DNA from: Actinomadura parmotrematis
GTDB lineage: Bacteria > Actinomycetota > Actinomycetes > Streptosporangiales > Streptosporangiaceae
DNA: 64,000 nucleotides
Assembly (NCBI RefSeq): GCF_019458805.1
Contig: NZ_JAIBOA010000021.1
Location: 62,001 to 126,000 of the forward strand
Reading direction: 5' to 3'
The notes below the pieces were generated by a model that searched no databases, was not told the DNA's origin, and saw only the letters and a list, made by a program, of their open reading frames with translations. How positions within the stretch are numbered: the first letter of the stretch is position 1; each line of letters begins with the position of its first letter. Positions 35,759-44,422 of this stretch are shown here, piece after piece. Position numbers and translations under genes: made by a program.

Positions 35759-36742
35759 ATGAGCAATGACGGCGTGAAATCTCCGGTCATGTCCCCGTAC
35801 GAGGAACGGCGCTGGGCAGCGCTGCAGCGGCACTGGGAGAAGAAGGCCGAGCGCCGCCGACTGCTCCCGCCGCGAGCACGCGCTGCTCTCGACGACGTGG
35901 GCGGCCAGGTCAAGGGCGCTGCCAAGAAGGCCGGCAAGGCGGTCTCGAACGCCACTCCCTCCCTCGTGAAGGACGGCATCGAGAAGGCTGGCGACGCGGC
36001 GCTGGCACCCACGGTCAGGGCGGCCGTGCAGCTCCTGGAGCTGGTGACCGACTGGACGGCCGAGCTCATGGATCCCGAGAAGGTCCTGGCGCACCATCGG
36101 GCGGCGGGGCACGATGTGGCGGACCTGCAGGATCTCAAGGAGCTCGACCTCGAGGACCTGGACGGCTTCACCCGGACGATGCCGTTGCGGTGGCGCACGA
36201 ACGGGGCGCTCCAGGGCGGCGCGATGGGAGCGCTGGCGATGATCCCGTACGCGGGCGGCATCGCGGCCATCGGGCTGGACATGCTGGTGATGCACGTGCT
36301 GACGACGGCGATCGTGACGCGGGTCTGCCACTCCTACGGGATCGACGTGGCCGATGAGGAGATGGAGCACCTCGTCGACCGCATGGTGCGGCGCGCCTAC
36401 AGCGGCCAGGCGCCGAAGGCCGGCACCGTCCGGCAGGCCGGCACGGCCTTCAACGCGGCCAAGGGCCGGGTGCGCTGGACCGCGAAGCTGCGGGACGACC
36501 ACAAGATCATGGCCGCGGTCGAGAAGCTCATGAAGCAGCTCACGAACGAGAGCTTCGTCTCCGTCGGCAAGGTCGCGAAGGCGATGCCCGCCGTGGCCGT
36601 GGTCACGGGCGCGGGCACCAACGCCTACGTCCTGGGCGACGTGGCGCGCCAGGCCCGCCTCTATGCCCAGACCTTGCACCTGGCCGAGAAGTACGGGCTG
36701 CCGCTTCCCGAGAACCTGCGAAGCCGGGACGACGAGGAGTGA
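35759..36742 (+). CDS. EcsC family protein
   Basis: 327 residues. The N-terminal 60 residues are basic and helical; residues about 65-300 fit the EcsC family (PF12787), with a hydrophobic Gly-rich hairpin GGAMGALAMIPYAGGIAAIG near 160-180 and a second hydrophobic stretch near 280. EcsC proteins have no established biochemical role; they occur near transport and membrane-associated genes. TAACGT (35746-35751) sits 7 bp before ATG and no ribosome site is seen, so the gene may be leaderless. It lies between tRNA-Pro and the large helicase-nuclease, possibly part of the same insertion. Confidence 0.83.
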   Translation: MSNDGVKSPVMSPYEERRWAALQRHWEKKAERRRLLPPRARAALDDVGGQVKGAAKKAGKAVSNATPSLVKDGIEKAGDAALAPTVRAAVQLLELVTDWTAELMDPEKVLAHHRAAGHDVADLQDLKELDLEDLDGFTRTMPLRWRTNGALQGGAMGALAMIPYAGGIAAIGLDMLVMHVLTTAIVTRVCHSYGIDVADEEMEHLVDRMVRRAYSGQAPKAGTVRQAGTAFNAAKGRVRWTAKLRDDHKIMAAVEKLMKQLTNESFVSVGKVAKAMPAVAVVTGAGTNAYVLGDVARQARLYAQTLHLAEKYGLPLPENLRSRDDEE

Positions 36743-37192
36743 TCGGGCCTCAATGGCCAAGACCGCCGATATCACCGTGTCCAAGTCCCTGCTGTCAGTG
36801 CCTGCGGCGGTGCGCTCACCGCACGGCCCGCACCGCCGCCGATGAAGCACCGAACGCGCCCTGGTCCGATTGCCGCCCTCCAGGCGCCCGACCGTCCGCT
36901 ACGAACGCCGCAACGGCCTGTCCGCCCCAGCCTTATCTTGACCGGCCACAAGAACCCACGCAGACCATCGCGGGCGACAGTTCTCATGACCGATCTCGTC
37001 GGCACCACCTGCCGATGCCCGCAGAGGCCAACCGATCGGCCGGCCAAGACGTCCCACCGTACGCGTCCGCTCGCTGTCCGCGATCGGTCCGTCGGAAGAG
37101 AAATCAACGTGTCAGAGCCGCTCCTGCCGCTGGCCGGGACCTCACCGGTTCGGGTGCTGCCGCAAGGGAGTTGGGTTCATGGGGGTTCAGTC
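36743..37192. other. 450-bp non-coding leader before helicase-nuclease gene
   Basis: The helicase frame is open upstream to ATG 36842 (ATG 36987 is another choice), but the translated upstream part is rich in Arg, Pro and Thr, looks non-protein, and precedes the conserved N-terminus. I see no clear promoter pair or repeat. The length suggests a regulated or foreign upstream region. Confidence 0.5.
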
Positions 37193-40100
37193 ATGGATGA
37201 GCAGCTCCGCGCCCAGTTGCGGAACGTGCTGGGCAGATGGCGCGACGACCTGATCGATCTCACCGGCCGGAATCGGCTGCTGAACTTCCGACCCACGCGC
37301 ACGGCCACATTGGAGATCCGGTCCCCGTCGGCCGATTCGCTGCTCGCCGATCTCGATTCGGGCTTGCGGTTCGCCGAACTTCCCGAGAGCGATGAGAGCC
37401 CGGCCGACCTTGCGGACGCCGACGGAATAGTCACGCAGAAGACCACCGGGGCTTCGCTCAGCGCCTCGCTCCGCAAGCTCTACCGCGACTCCAACCAGGT
37501 GTTCAACGACACCGGCCTGTGGACGCTCCAACTCGGCGTCGCCTTTCTCAAATGGCGTGAGCCAGGCGCAGAGGGCTTCAACCTGGCGCCGCTGCTCCTC
37601 GTCCCAGTGCGGCTCGACCGTCTCGGACCCGGTCTTTTCCGGCTGATAGCCGAGCAGAGCGAGGACGCCGTGCCCAATCCGGCGCTGGCGGTCAAGATGG
37701 GTCAGCTCGGCGTCGACTGGCCCGACCCCGACAGCATGCAGGATCTTTCCGGCGCCCTCTCCGCTGTGCGGGCCGCCGTCGCGGGCCACTCGGACTGGGA
37801 GGTCGACGAGGACGTCGTGCTCGCGACGTTCCGCTCCCACAAGGAGGCGATGTACCGGGACCTGCTCGACAACGAGGACCAGATCCTGGCCCATCCCCTC
37901 GTTCAGGCCATCGGGCTCGGTGAAGCCGCGCATCTGCCTGAGGACGCGCTGTACTTCGATCCCCTCGACGCCGACAGGATCGACGAACTCCAGCCTCCCG
38001 AGCTGACGCCGCTCGTCCTGGATGCCGACTCGTCACAGCGCCAGTGCGTCGCGGCGGCGCTTGACGGGCGGTCGTTCATCATGGACGGCCCGCCCGGCAC
38101 CGGCAAGAGTCAGACCATCGCCAACATGATCGCGGCGCTCATGCACCAAGGCCGCAGCGTCCTGTTCGTCAGCGAGAAAGCCGCGGCGCTGGATGTGGTC
38201 CGCGATCGCCTGGAGAAGGTGGGACTCGGGACGTTCGTGCTGGCACTGCACAGCCACCACGCGAGCCGCAAGAAGGTCGCGAAGACGCTGGGGAAGGCCC
38301 TGTCGCAGCGTCCCAAAGCGGCTCGCAGCGGATCGAGGGAAGATCGGCAGCGCCTTCAGCGCACGCGGCGGGATCTGTCGGCGTACGCGGCGGCGATGAA
38401 CGAGACGCGGTCGCCGCTGGGCCTCACCCTCCACGAGGTGATCGGACGGCTGAGCGCCCTGGCCGACACCTGTTCGCTGCCGACCGCGTTGCCCGGTGGC
38501 CTGACCGCTGAAGGATTTCAGGACATCCGCGATGCGGCGGCGAAGCTGGGCGACGCATGGCGCCCCGCGGCCGAAGGGCGCGACTTCGCATGGTACGGGC
38601 TTATAGGGATCGGGCAACCACAGCCGTGCCTCCAACTGTTGCGGGAACGTGCCGACGTGCTGGGTCGCCGCCTCGCCGTGCACGCCGATCTGGCTGCCTC
38701 CATGGGCCTCACTGACCTCGGTGACGCCGAGCGGCTGCTCGCTCTGCTCGACCGTACGGCAGGCCGGCCCTACGTCCCGGAGACCTGGCTCACTGTCCCC
38801 GACCTTGCGGCGCTGCGTACGAGGATCTCCGAGTTCACGGCGTGTCTCGGCGATTTGCGGGCCGCGATCGGCACCGCAGCCGACGAAGTCGGTGACAGAT
38901 GGGACAGCCTGCCCTCCGGCCTTCCTGCCACGCCGACCGTCGCAGAGAACGCGCTCGCCGAACTGTCGGTCGAGGGGCTCGACCTGTCCGTCCTCACAGA
39001 GGAGGGGCTACGCAGCCTCGCCGCTCACTTCCAGGAGATGGCGCGGCTGCTTCGCGGAGTCCACGCTTCTCTGACGGACATCGCCGCGGTTTACGGCATG
39101 CCCGCCCCTGAGACCATCGAGCAGGCACTCGGATTGTGCAGGTTGACCGATTTCGCACGTCGGCGGGTTCGTCCGGAGGCGGCATGGCTGACTCATGACG
39201 GCAGAAGCGCTGCAGCCCGCGCCGCTACCGAACTTGAGAAACACGTCATCGAACTCGCCCAGGCCAGGGCTGCGGCGGGCCAGGTTTTCACCGAGGGCAT
39301 CCTCGGCGTTCCGGAGTTCCCTGCCGTCGTCCGTCGGTTCGGTGAGACCCGCGGGATCGCCAAGCTCTCGGGCTCCCACCGCGTCGACAGGCAGCTTCTG
39401 GCCGGATTGACCGTCACCGGCGAGTGGAGCAAGGAGGCATCCGCACGACTCCCGCAGGCGCTGGCCTGGTACGAGGCCGCGATGGCCCTGCGTCTCGCAT
39501 CCGCCTCGAGCAGCCGTCTGCTCGGACGCTACTGGCTAGGCGAACGCACCGACTTCAACCTCATTCGCGGACTGCTGGAAAGCGCCGAGAACATCTGCCG
39601 TCTCGCCGGTCCGCTGGACGTTCCGGCCGCTCTCGCCGATCAGGTGAGCGCCGATGGCCGCCCCGACACCGAGGTCTACGCTGACGCCGACCGGATCCGC
39701 GAGCGGCTTGACCAGTGGCGACGGACGCTTTTGCCCGCCCCTCGACCGGCTGGACGCCCGCGGTTGGCGTACGGGCCCTTGCTGGACGCCGCCGCTTGGT
39801 ACGAGAGCCACTTGCAGCCGATGGCCGACGCCGCGAAGACGATCGCAGTCGTGCAGTCGGTGGCCACGGCAACGACGCCACTGACGCTCAGGGAAGCACG
39901 CCGCATCACTGCGCAGGTCGAAGAGGTCCGTGCCGGTCAGAAAGCCTTTCTCGTCCGCAGAGCCCGGGACGAGCAACTGATCGGCACCCTCTACTCCGGA
40001 GCGGGCACGGACACCGCGGCCCTCTCCGTCGCGCTCGACTGGGTCGCCGGCGTTCGCACGTCGGACGAACCCATGCCGGAGCAGGCCGCTCGAGTGCTCC

Positions 40101-42628
40101 TCGCGGCTCGCCCGGATGAAGAATTGCGCATGGCGTGGACGGCATTCCGCGCCGCCGTCACCGAATTCGTCCAGTTGTTCGACAGCGACTGCCGCCCCGA
40201 CCTATGTTCTCGGCTCCTAGGCGCCGCCTCCGCCTTCGACGAAATCACCGGCCGGCTCGCCGCCGACCGGTCCGGCCCCGACGAGTGGCGCTCTTTCCGC
40301 GACGCCCAGAAGACCTTGCGGCGGTACGGGCTCGACGGTCTGATCGGTCGCGCCGCCGAGAAGGGACTGGGCGGAACGCAGTTCCCGCGGGCCGCCGAAC
40401 GGGCCGTTCTCGAGGCATGGACCGAGCAGATCATGACTGGCGACAGGCGGCTCGCCCCCGTTCGAGCGGTCGAGCGCGACAAGCTCGTCAACCTGTTCCG
40501 CAGCCTGGACCGGGCTCTGGTCTCCTCCGCGCACGCCCAGGTGATCGACGAGTGCAATGCGCGCCGTCCCCGGCCCAACGTTGGGCAGGCCGCCGTCATC
40601 CAGCGGGAAGCCGAGAAGAAGAGCCGGCACATGCCCGTGCGGACACTCCTCGGCAGGACCTCCGACATCATCCCGCTGGTAAAGCCTTGCTTCATGATGA
40701 GCCCGCTGACTGTCAGCCAGTTCCTGCCGCCGGGGTATCGCTTCGACGTCGTCATCTTCGACGAGGCGTCGCAGGTGCTCCCCCAGGATGCGGTCAATTG
40801 CGTCTACCGCGGCGGCTCGCTCATCGTGGCGGGCGACCAGAAGCAGTTGCCACCCACAGACTTCTTCGCCCAGACCGACGACTCCGGCGACGACGAATAC
40901 GACGAGGACGTCCCCGACTCCTTCGACTCGCTCCTCGACATGTGCAAGGGCAGCGGTCTCATTCGCAGCCTGTCGCTGTCCTGGCACTACCGCAGCCGCC
41001 ATGAAGGGCTCATCGCCTTCAGCAAAAACCAGTTCTATGAAAACCTGGTGACCTTCCCCGGCGCGTTCGAATCCGGCGACGATGTCGGCGTCACCTTCTC
41101 CAAGGTGCCCGGTGTATACGAGCGTGGCCGCAGTCGCAGCAATCCGATCGAGGCGGCCGCCGTCGCTGCACGTGTCCTGCAGCACTTCCGGACGCGCCCC
41201 AACCTGAGTCTCGGAGTAGTGGCGATGTCCGACGCGCAGGCGCGCGCCATCGAGGACGCCGTGGAACGGGCCCGCACCGGCCACCCTGAACTCGAGGAGT
41301 TCTTCGCCGAGGACCGGCTCAACGGGTTCTTCATCAAGAATCTGGAGACCGTCCAAGGCGACGAGCGGGACGTCGTCATCCTCTCCATAGGGTACGGCCC
41401 CGGCCCCGACGGGCGGCTCACCATGGCATTCGGTCCGCTCACCCGGGAGAACGGCTGGCGGCGGCTCAATGTCGCCGTGACCCGTGCCCGCCGCCGTATC
41501 GAGGTCATCTCGTCCATCTCCGGCTCTGACATCCAGAAAGGCACCAACAAGAGCCGCGGTCACTTCAAGAAGTATCTCGACTATGCCGAACGCGGCCCTG
41601 CTGCCTTGAATCAGGAGCCGACCACCGACGACGCGGCGCCCGAGAGCCCCTTCGAGGAATCGGTGCTCGATGTTCTGACGGGCTGGGGGTACGACGTCCA
41701 GCCTCAGGTCGGTGCAGGCAGCTACAGGATCGACATGGCGGTGCGCCACCCCGCGCTGCCGGGCCGGTTCGCCCTGGGCATCGAGTGCGACGGCGCCATG
41801 TACCACTCGTCCAAAACCGCAAGGGATCGCGATCGCCTGCGTGAAGAGGTGCTTCGCGGACTCGGCTGGGAACTTCACCGCATCTGGGGCACCGACTGGT
41901 ACCGCAACCGTCCCGAAGCTGAGGTCCGCCTGCGTGAAGCCGTCGAATCAGCCGTCGCCGTGGCATCGGAGCGACCGGAACCGGACGGCGAGCAAGATCC
42001 GGTCATGGTGGTCCCCGAACCGCCGCAGGAAGTAGAGCCGCCACGCGTCACCATGGAGTCCATCGATGACGATCAGAGGCGCAGCTGGGCGGCGCCTTAC
42101 CGACGAGTGCACCTCGACGGGCACTTCTATCGCTACGAGATACATGAGCCCGAGTCACGCGCCCTTCTCCAGCGGCTTTTTCGCAAGGCGCTCGACGCCG
42201 AGGCACCGACTCAACGCGATGTCCTCTATCGGAGGGTGGCGACGGTCTGGGGCATCGAGCGGATCGGCTCACGGATTCGCTCCAATCTCGACGCGGCGCT
42301 CACCGAATTACTGCTCAACGACCCTGAGGTCGAGCAGAACGGCGATACTGTCACCGTACGCGGGCGTCGGATCGTGCCTCGCGAGCCCGGTGATGGCGTT
42401 TCTCGCAGGGTCACCGAGGTACCGCCCGCAGAACGGCGCCTCGCCCTGCTCGGCCTCATCCGTGAATCTCCCGGAATATCCGAGTCCGACCTGACCTTTC
42501 TCGCCGCCCGTTTCTTCGGCTGGAACCGCCGCGGCTCGGAAATCGCCCACGCATTCAACCAAGATCTGGTGGATCTCCAGAAGGAGGGTTTGATCGGGGG
42601 CTTGCCGGATCGCATCGTCCCGCGCTGA
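37193..42628 (+). CDS. DUF4011 / SF1 helicase / Vsr-like nuclease / DUF3320 protein, probable defence gene
   Basis: 1811 residues from ATG 37193. Residues about 1-220 are DUF4011-like (RWRDDLIDLTGRNRLLNF). The SF1 motor has Walker A MDGPPGTGKS near 297-306, a long helical insertion to about 1150, Walker B VVIFDEASQVLP near 1186, WHYRSRHEGLI near 1263, VQGDERDVVILSIGYG near 1387 and NVAVTRARRR near 1425. Residues about 1485-1580 form a Vsr/MTES_1575-type PD-(D/E)XK nuclease (IDMAV, GIECDG, MYHSSKTARDRDRLRE). Residues about 1625-1725 are DUF3320. This order is reported for anti-phage helicase-nucleases. GC at third positions is visibly lower than in neighbours, which suggests transfer. No methylase or partner gene is adjacent. 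Confidence 0.9.
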   Translation: MDEQLRAQLRNVLGRWRDDLIDLTGRNRLLNFRPTRTATLEIRSPSADSLLADLDSGLRFAELPESDESPADLADADGIVTQKTTGASLSASLRKLYRDSNQVFNDTGLWTLQLGVAFLKWREPGAEGFNLAPLLLVPVRLDRLGPGLFRLIAEQSEDAVPNPALAVKMGQLGVDWPDPDSMQDLSGALSAVRAAVAGHSDWEVDEDVVLATFRSHKEAMYRDLLDNEDQILAHPLVQAIGLGEAAHLPEDALYFDPLDADRIDELQPPELTPLVLDADSSQRQCVAAALDGRSFIMDGPPGTGKSQTIANMIAALMHQGRSVLFVSEKAAALDVVRDRLEKVGLGTFVLALHSHHASRKKVAKTLGKALSQRPKAARSGSREDRQRLQRTRRDLSAYAAAMNETRSPLGLTLHEVIGRLSALADTCSLPTALPGGLTAEGFQDIRDAAAKLGDAWRPAAEGRDFAWYGLIGIGQPQPCLQLLRERADVLGRRLAVHADLAASMGLTDLGDAERLLALLDRTAGRPYVPETWLTVPDLAALRTRISEFTACLGDLRAAIGTAADEVGDRWDSLPSGLPATPTVAENALAELSVEGLDLSVLTEEGLRSLAAHFQEMARLLRGVHASLTDIAAVYGMPAPETIEQALGLCRLTDFARRRVRPEAAWLTHDGRSAAARAATELEKHVIELAQARAAAGQVFTEGILGVPEFPAVVRRFGETRGIAKLSGSHRVDRQLLAGLTVTGEWSKEASARLPQALAWYEAAMALRLASASSSRLLGRYWLGERTDFNLIRGLLESAENICRLAGPLDVPAALADQVSADGRPDTEVYADADRIRERLDQWRRTLLPAPRPAGRPRLAYGPLLDAAAWYESHLQPMADAAKTIAVVQSVATATTPLTLREARRITAQVEEVRAGQKAFLVRRARDEQLIGTLYSGAGTDTAALSVALDWVAGVRTSDEPMPEQAARVLLAARPDEELRMAWTAFRAAVTEFVQLFDSDCRPDLCSRLLGAASAFDEITGRLAADRSGPDEWRSFRDAQKTLRRYGLDGLIGRAAEKGLGGTQFPRAAERAVLEAWTEQIMTGDRRLAPVRAVERDKLVNLFRSLDRALVSSAHAQVIDECNARRPRPNVGQAAVIQREAEKKSRHMPVRTLLGRTSDIIPLVKPCFMMSPLTVSQFLPPGYRFDVVIFDEASQVLPQDAVNCVYRGGSLIVAGDQKQLPPTDFFAQTDDSGDDEYDEDVPDSFDSLLDMCKGSGLIRSLSLSWHYRSRHEGLIAFSKNQFYENLVTFPGAFESGDDVGVTFSKVPGVYERGRSRSNPIEAAAVAARVLQHFRTRPNLSLGVVAMSDAQARAIEDAVERARTGHPELEEFFAEDRLNGFFIKNLETVQGDERDVVILSIGYGPGPDGRLTMAFGPLTRENGWRRLNVAVTRARRRIEVISSISGSDIQKGTNKSRGHFKKYLDYAERGPAALNQEPTTDDAAPESPFEESVLDVLTGWGYDVQPQVGAGSYRIDMAVRHPALPGRFALGIECDGAMYHSSKTARDRDRLREEVLRGLGWELHRIWGTDWYRNRPEAEVRLREAVESAVAVASERPEPDGEQDPVMVVPEPPQEVEPPRVTMESIDDDQRRSWAAPYRRVHLDGHFYRYEIHEPESRALLQRLFRKALDAEAPTQRDVLYRRVATVWGIERIGSRIRSNLDAALTELLLNDPEVEQNGDTVTVRGRRIVPREPGDGVSRRVTEVPPAERRLALLGLIRESPGISESDLTFLAARFFGWNRRGSEIAHAFNQDLVDLQKEGLIGGLPDRIVPR

Positions 42629-42769
42629 CCGCAACAGGACTTGCGGGGTAGGCCCGTTTGGGCGGCCCATCACGGACGAGGAGGCGAGCGGCGAACAGGC
42701 GCGGCCACTCGACGCCGGCCCGCGAAGGGACTGCGGGGCCGACGTCGGGTGGCCGGTCGGGTCAGGCGA

Positions 42770-43201
42770 TCACCAGATGCCGTAGGAGCAGGCCTTCTCG
42801 CCGGTGTCGATGACCTGCATGCAGATCCGGGTGCCGGCGTTCGTGCCGTTCCAGTGGTAGCCGGACTCGTCGTGGCTGTTGTTGACGAAGTAGAAGTTGG
42901 TGACCTTGGTCCAGTTCTGCTTCACCGTTCCGTCGGTGTTGTAGGTCTTGCGCTCCAGCCAGCCCTTGCAGGAGATGGAGTAGGGCTGAAAGGAGGAGAA
43001 GCCGCCCTTGACGTAGCCGTCGGAGGACCGGACGGTGATCGTCGCTCCGCAGATGCGGACGCCGAAGTTGCCCTCGGTCCAGATGTCGACGTAGTCGTCG
43101 CCCTTGCGGACGTCGGCCGAGGCGGGGGCCGCGGTGGCCAGCACGCAGAGCGCGGCCAGGGGAAGGGCGGCCCATGCCGCCCCGTTCTCGAGGTTGCGCA
43201 C
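42770..43201 (-). CDS. Small secreted protein, paralogue B
   Basis: 143 residues from GTG 43201 with GGAAGGA upstream. A signal peptide (hydrophobic AAWAALPLAALCVLATAAPASA) ends near residue 28. The mature part of about 115 residues has VRICGATITVRSSDG near 45 and then SCKGWLERKTYNTDGTVKQN and GYHWNGTNAGTRICMQVID, nearly identical in pattern to the gene upstream, with Cys residues that could pair. No family recognised. Extracellular beta-rich domain likely; role unknown. Separated from the first copy by 47 bp, likely one transcript. Confidence 0.85.
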   Translation of the reverse strand: MRNLENGAAWAALPLAALCVLATAAPASADVRKGDDYVDIWTEGNFGVRICGATITVRSSDGYVKGGFSSFQPYSISCKGWLERKTYNTDGTVKQNWTKVTNFYFVNNSHDESGYHWNGTNAGTRICMQVIDTGEKACSYGIW

Positions 43202-43248
43202 GGGTCTCGTCCTTCCGGTGGTGGGCGGGCGGGTCGGGGCGGGGCCGG

Positions 43249-43686
43249 TCACCAGACGCCGGTGGAGCACTGGGTCTGGCCGCTGTCGATGACCTGCGCG
43301 CAGATCCGGGTGCCGGCGTTCGTGCCGTTCCAGTGGTAGCCGGACCTGTCCTGGTCGCTGTTGACGAAGTAGTAGTTGGTGACCTTGGTCCAGTTCTGCT
43401 TCACCGTCCCGTCGGTGCTGTAGGTCTTGCGCTCCAGCCAGCCCTTGCAGGACACGGCGTAGAGGTCCGAGGACTGCCAGACGCCGCGCACGTAGCCGTC
43501 GGACGCGCGGACCTCCATCCAGCCCTGGCACATGTAGGGGTAGTTGGGCGGGCAGAGGCCCGGGGAGCAGAACGCCACGTAGTCCTTGCCGTACTTGACG
43601 TCGGCGGCGGCCGGGCCGGCCGAGAGCACGACGATCGCGGTCGCCGCCAGAGGCAGTCCGGCCAGCATTGCCGATCTTTTTCGCAT
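43249..43686 (-). CDS. Small secreted protein, paralogue A
   Basis: 145 residues from ATG 43686. Signal peptide MRKRSAMLAGLPLAATAIVV... cut after AAA near residue 28. The mature domain begins with DVKYGKDYVAFCSPGLCPPN, a Cys-rich start not shared with copy B, and then runs through VRASDGYVRGVW, SCKGWLERKTYSTDG and GYHWNGTNAGTRICAQVID. About 70 C-terminal residues are highly similar between A and B. No known domain. Exported, possibly in the coat, spore surface or competition. Confidence 0.87.
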   Translation of the reverse strand: MRKRSAMLAGLPLAATAIVVLSAGPAAADVKYGKDYVAFCSPGLCPPNYPYMCQGWMEVRASDGYVRGVWQSSDLYAVSCKGWLERKTYSTDGTVKQNWTKVTNYYFVNSDQDRSGYHWNGTNAGTRICAQVIDSGQTQCSTGVW

Positions 43687-44422
43687 GACACCGATCTCCG
43701 TGAAGCGGGGGCGCTGGACGATCGGGATTCAAACGGCACGCGGCGTGTTCGCCCAGGGGTTTCGATGTTCGGAACAATCCCGAACGACTTTCGGCCGCGC
43801 TTCAAAGCCGTGTTGCGGCAGAGCCGGTACTCGGCCCGGCCGGCGGATGCCAAGCGGACAAAATGCTCTTGATCTTCGGAGGGGGGCGGGCCGGGAGTGG
43901 CCGGGACCGGACAGCGAGAGCCCTTCGCGCGCCGTTCGCCCGGCGCCGTCGTCGCGGTAGGCGATCAGGCGCCGTCCCGCATCGGAGGGATTTTCTCGGA
44001 CGGCCTCCCGGCGTGGCACCCGCGGGGATCCCGCCGGATCGTAAGGAATTGTCAGAAGCGATGGTCAGGGTGTGACCGTGCGGCTTTGCCGTCCTGCCGC
44101 GGAGTGGTCGAGGGCAGCGGTAAACCCCTTCCGGCGCCCTTCTCGTCGATCTTCATCGCCGGGCAAGAGGCAGGTGACGGTGCGTGAGCCGAACGATGTC
44201 CGCCCGCCTGGACGCCCCTTGCGCTCCCGTTTCCCTAGGGCAATCATGTTGTGCCACGCTCTGGCGCCGGGAAGATAGCGGGTTTCTTCCTTAGGGAATG
44301 CGCGGCCTCGGTCCGCCATTGAAGAACCGCCAATCGGGAGCGGCGGGAATGGGGGCGGGGTGCGGTGAGGGAATGGCCGGATTCCACTTTGTCGGTGCGA
44401 TTTCCGGGTTCGATGGAAGGCG
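43687..44422. other. 736-bp intergenic region between secreted pair and conservon
   Basis: No frame on either strand has a plausible protein. The part near 44220-44420 is AT-richer and is the likely divergent control region for the secreted pair and cvnA. A GGAAGG ribosome site precedes ATG 44423. I could not identify a riboswitch or a clear promoter pair. Confidence 0.5.

Noticed and set aside
36842..37192. N-terminal extension of the helicase-nuclease from ATG 36842 or 36987
   Set aside because: Residues look non-protein and precede the conserved DUF4011 start at MDEQLR.
40217..41878. 553-codon frame opposite the helicase-nuclease
   Set aside because: Antisense shadow of conserved helicase motifs.
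42762..43175. Arg/Gly-rich minus-strand frame over the small secreted protein gene
   Set aside because: The competing frame 42770-43201 has a signal peptide, a ribosome site and a close paralogue next door.
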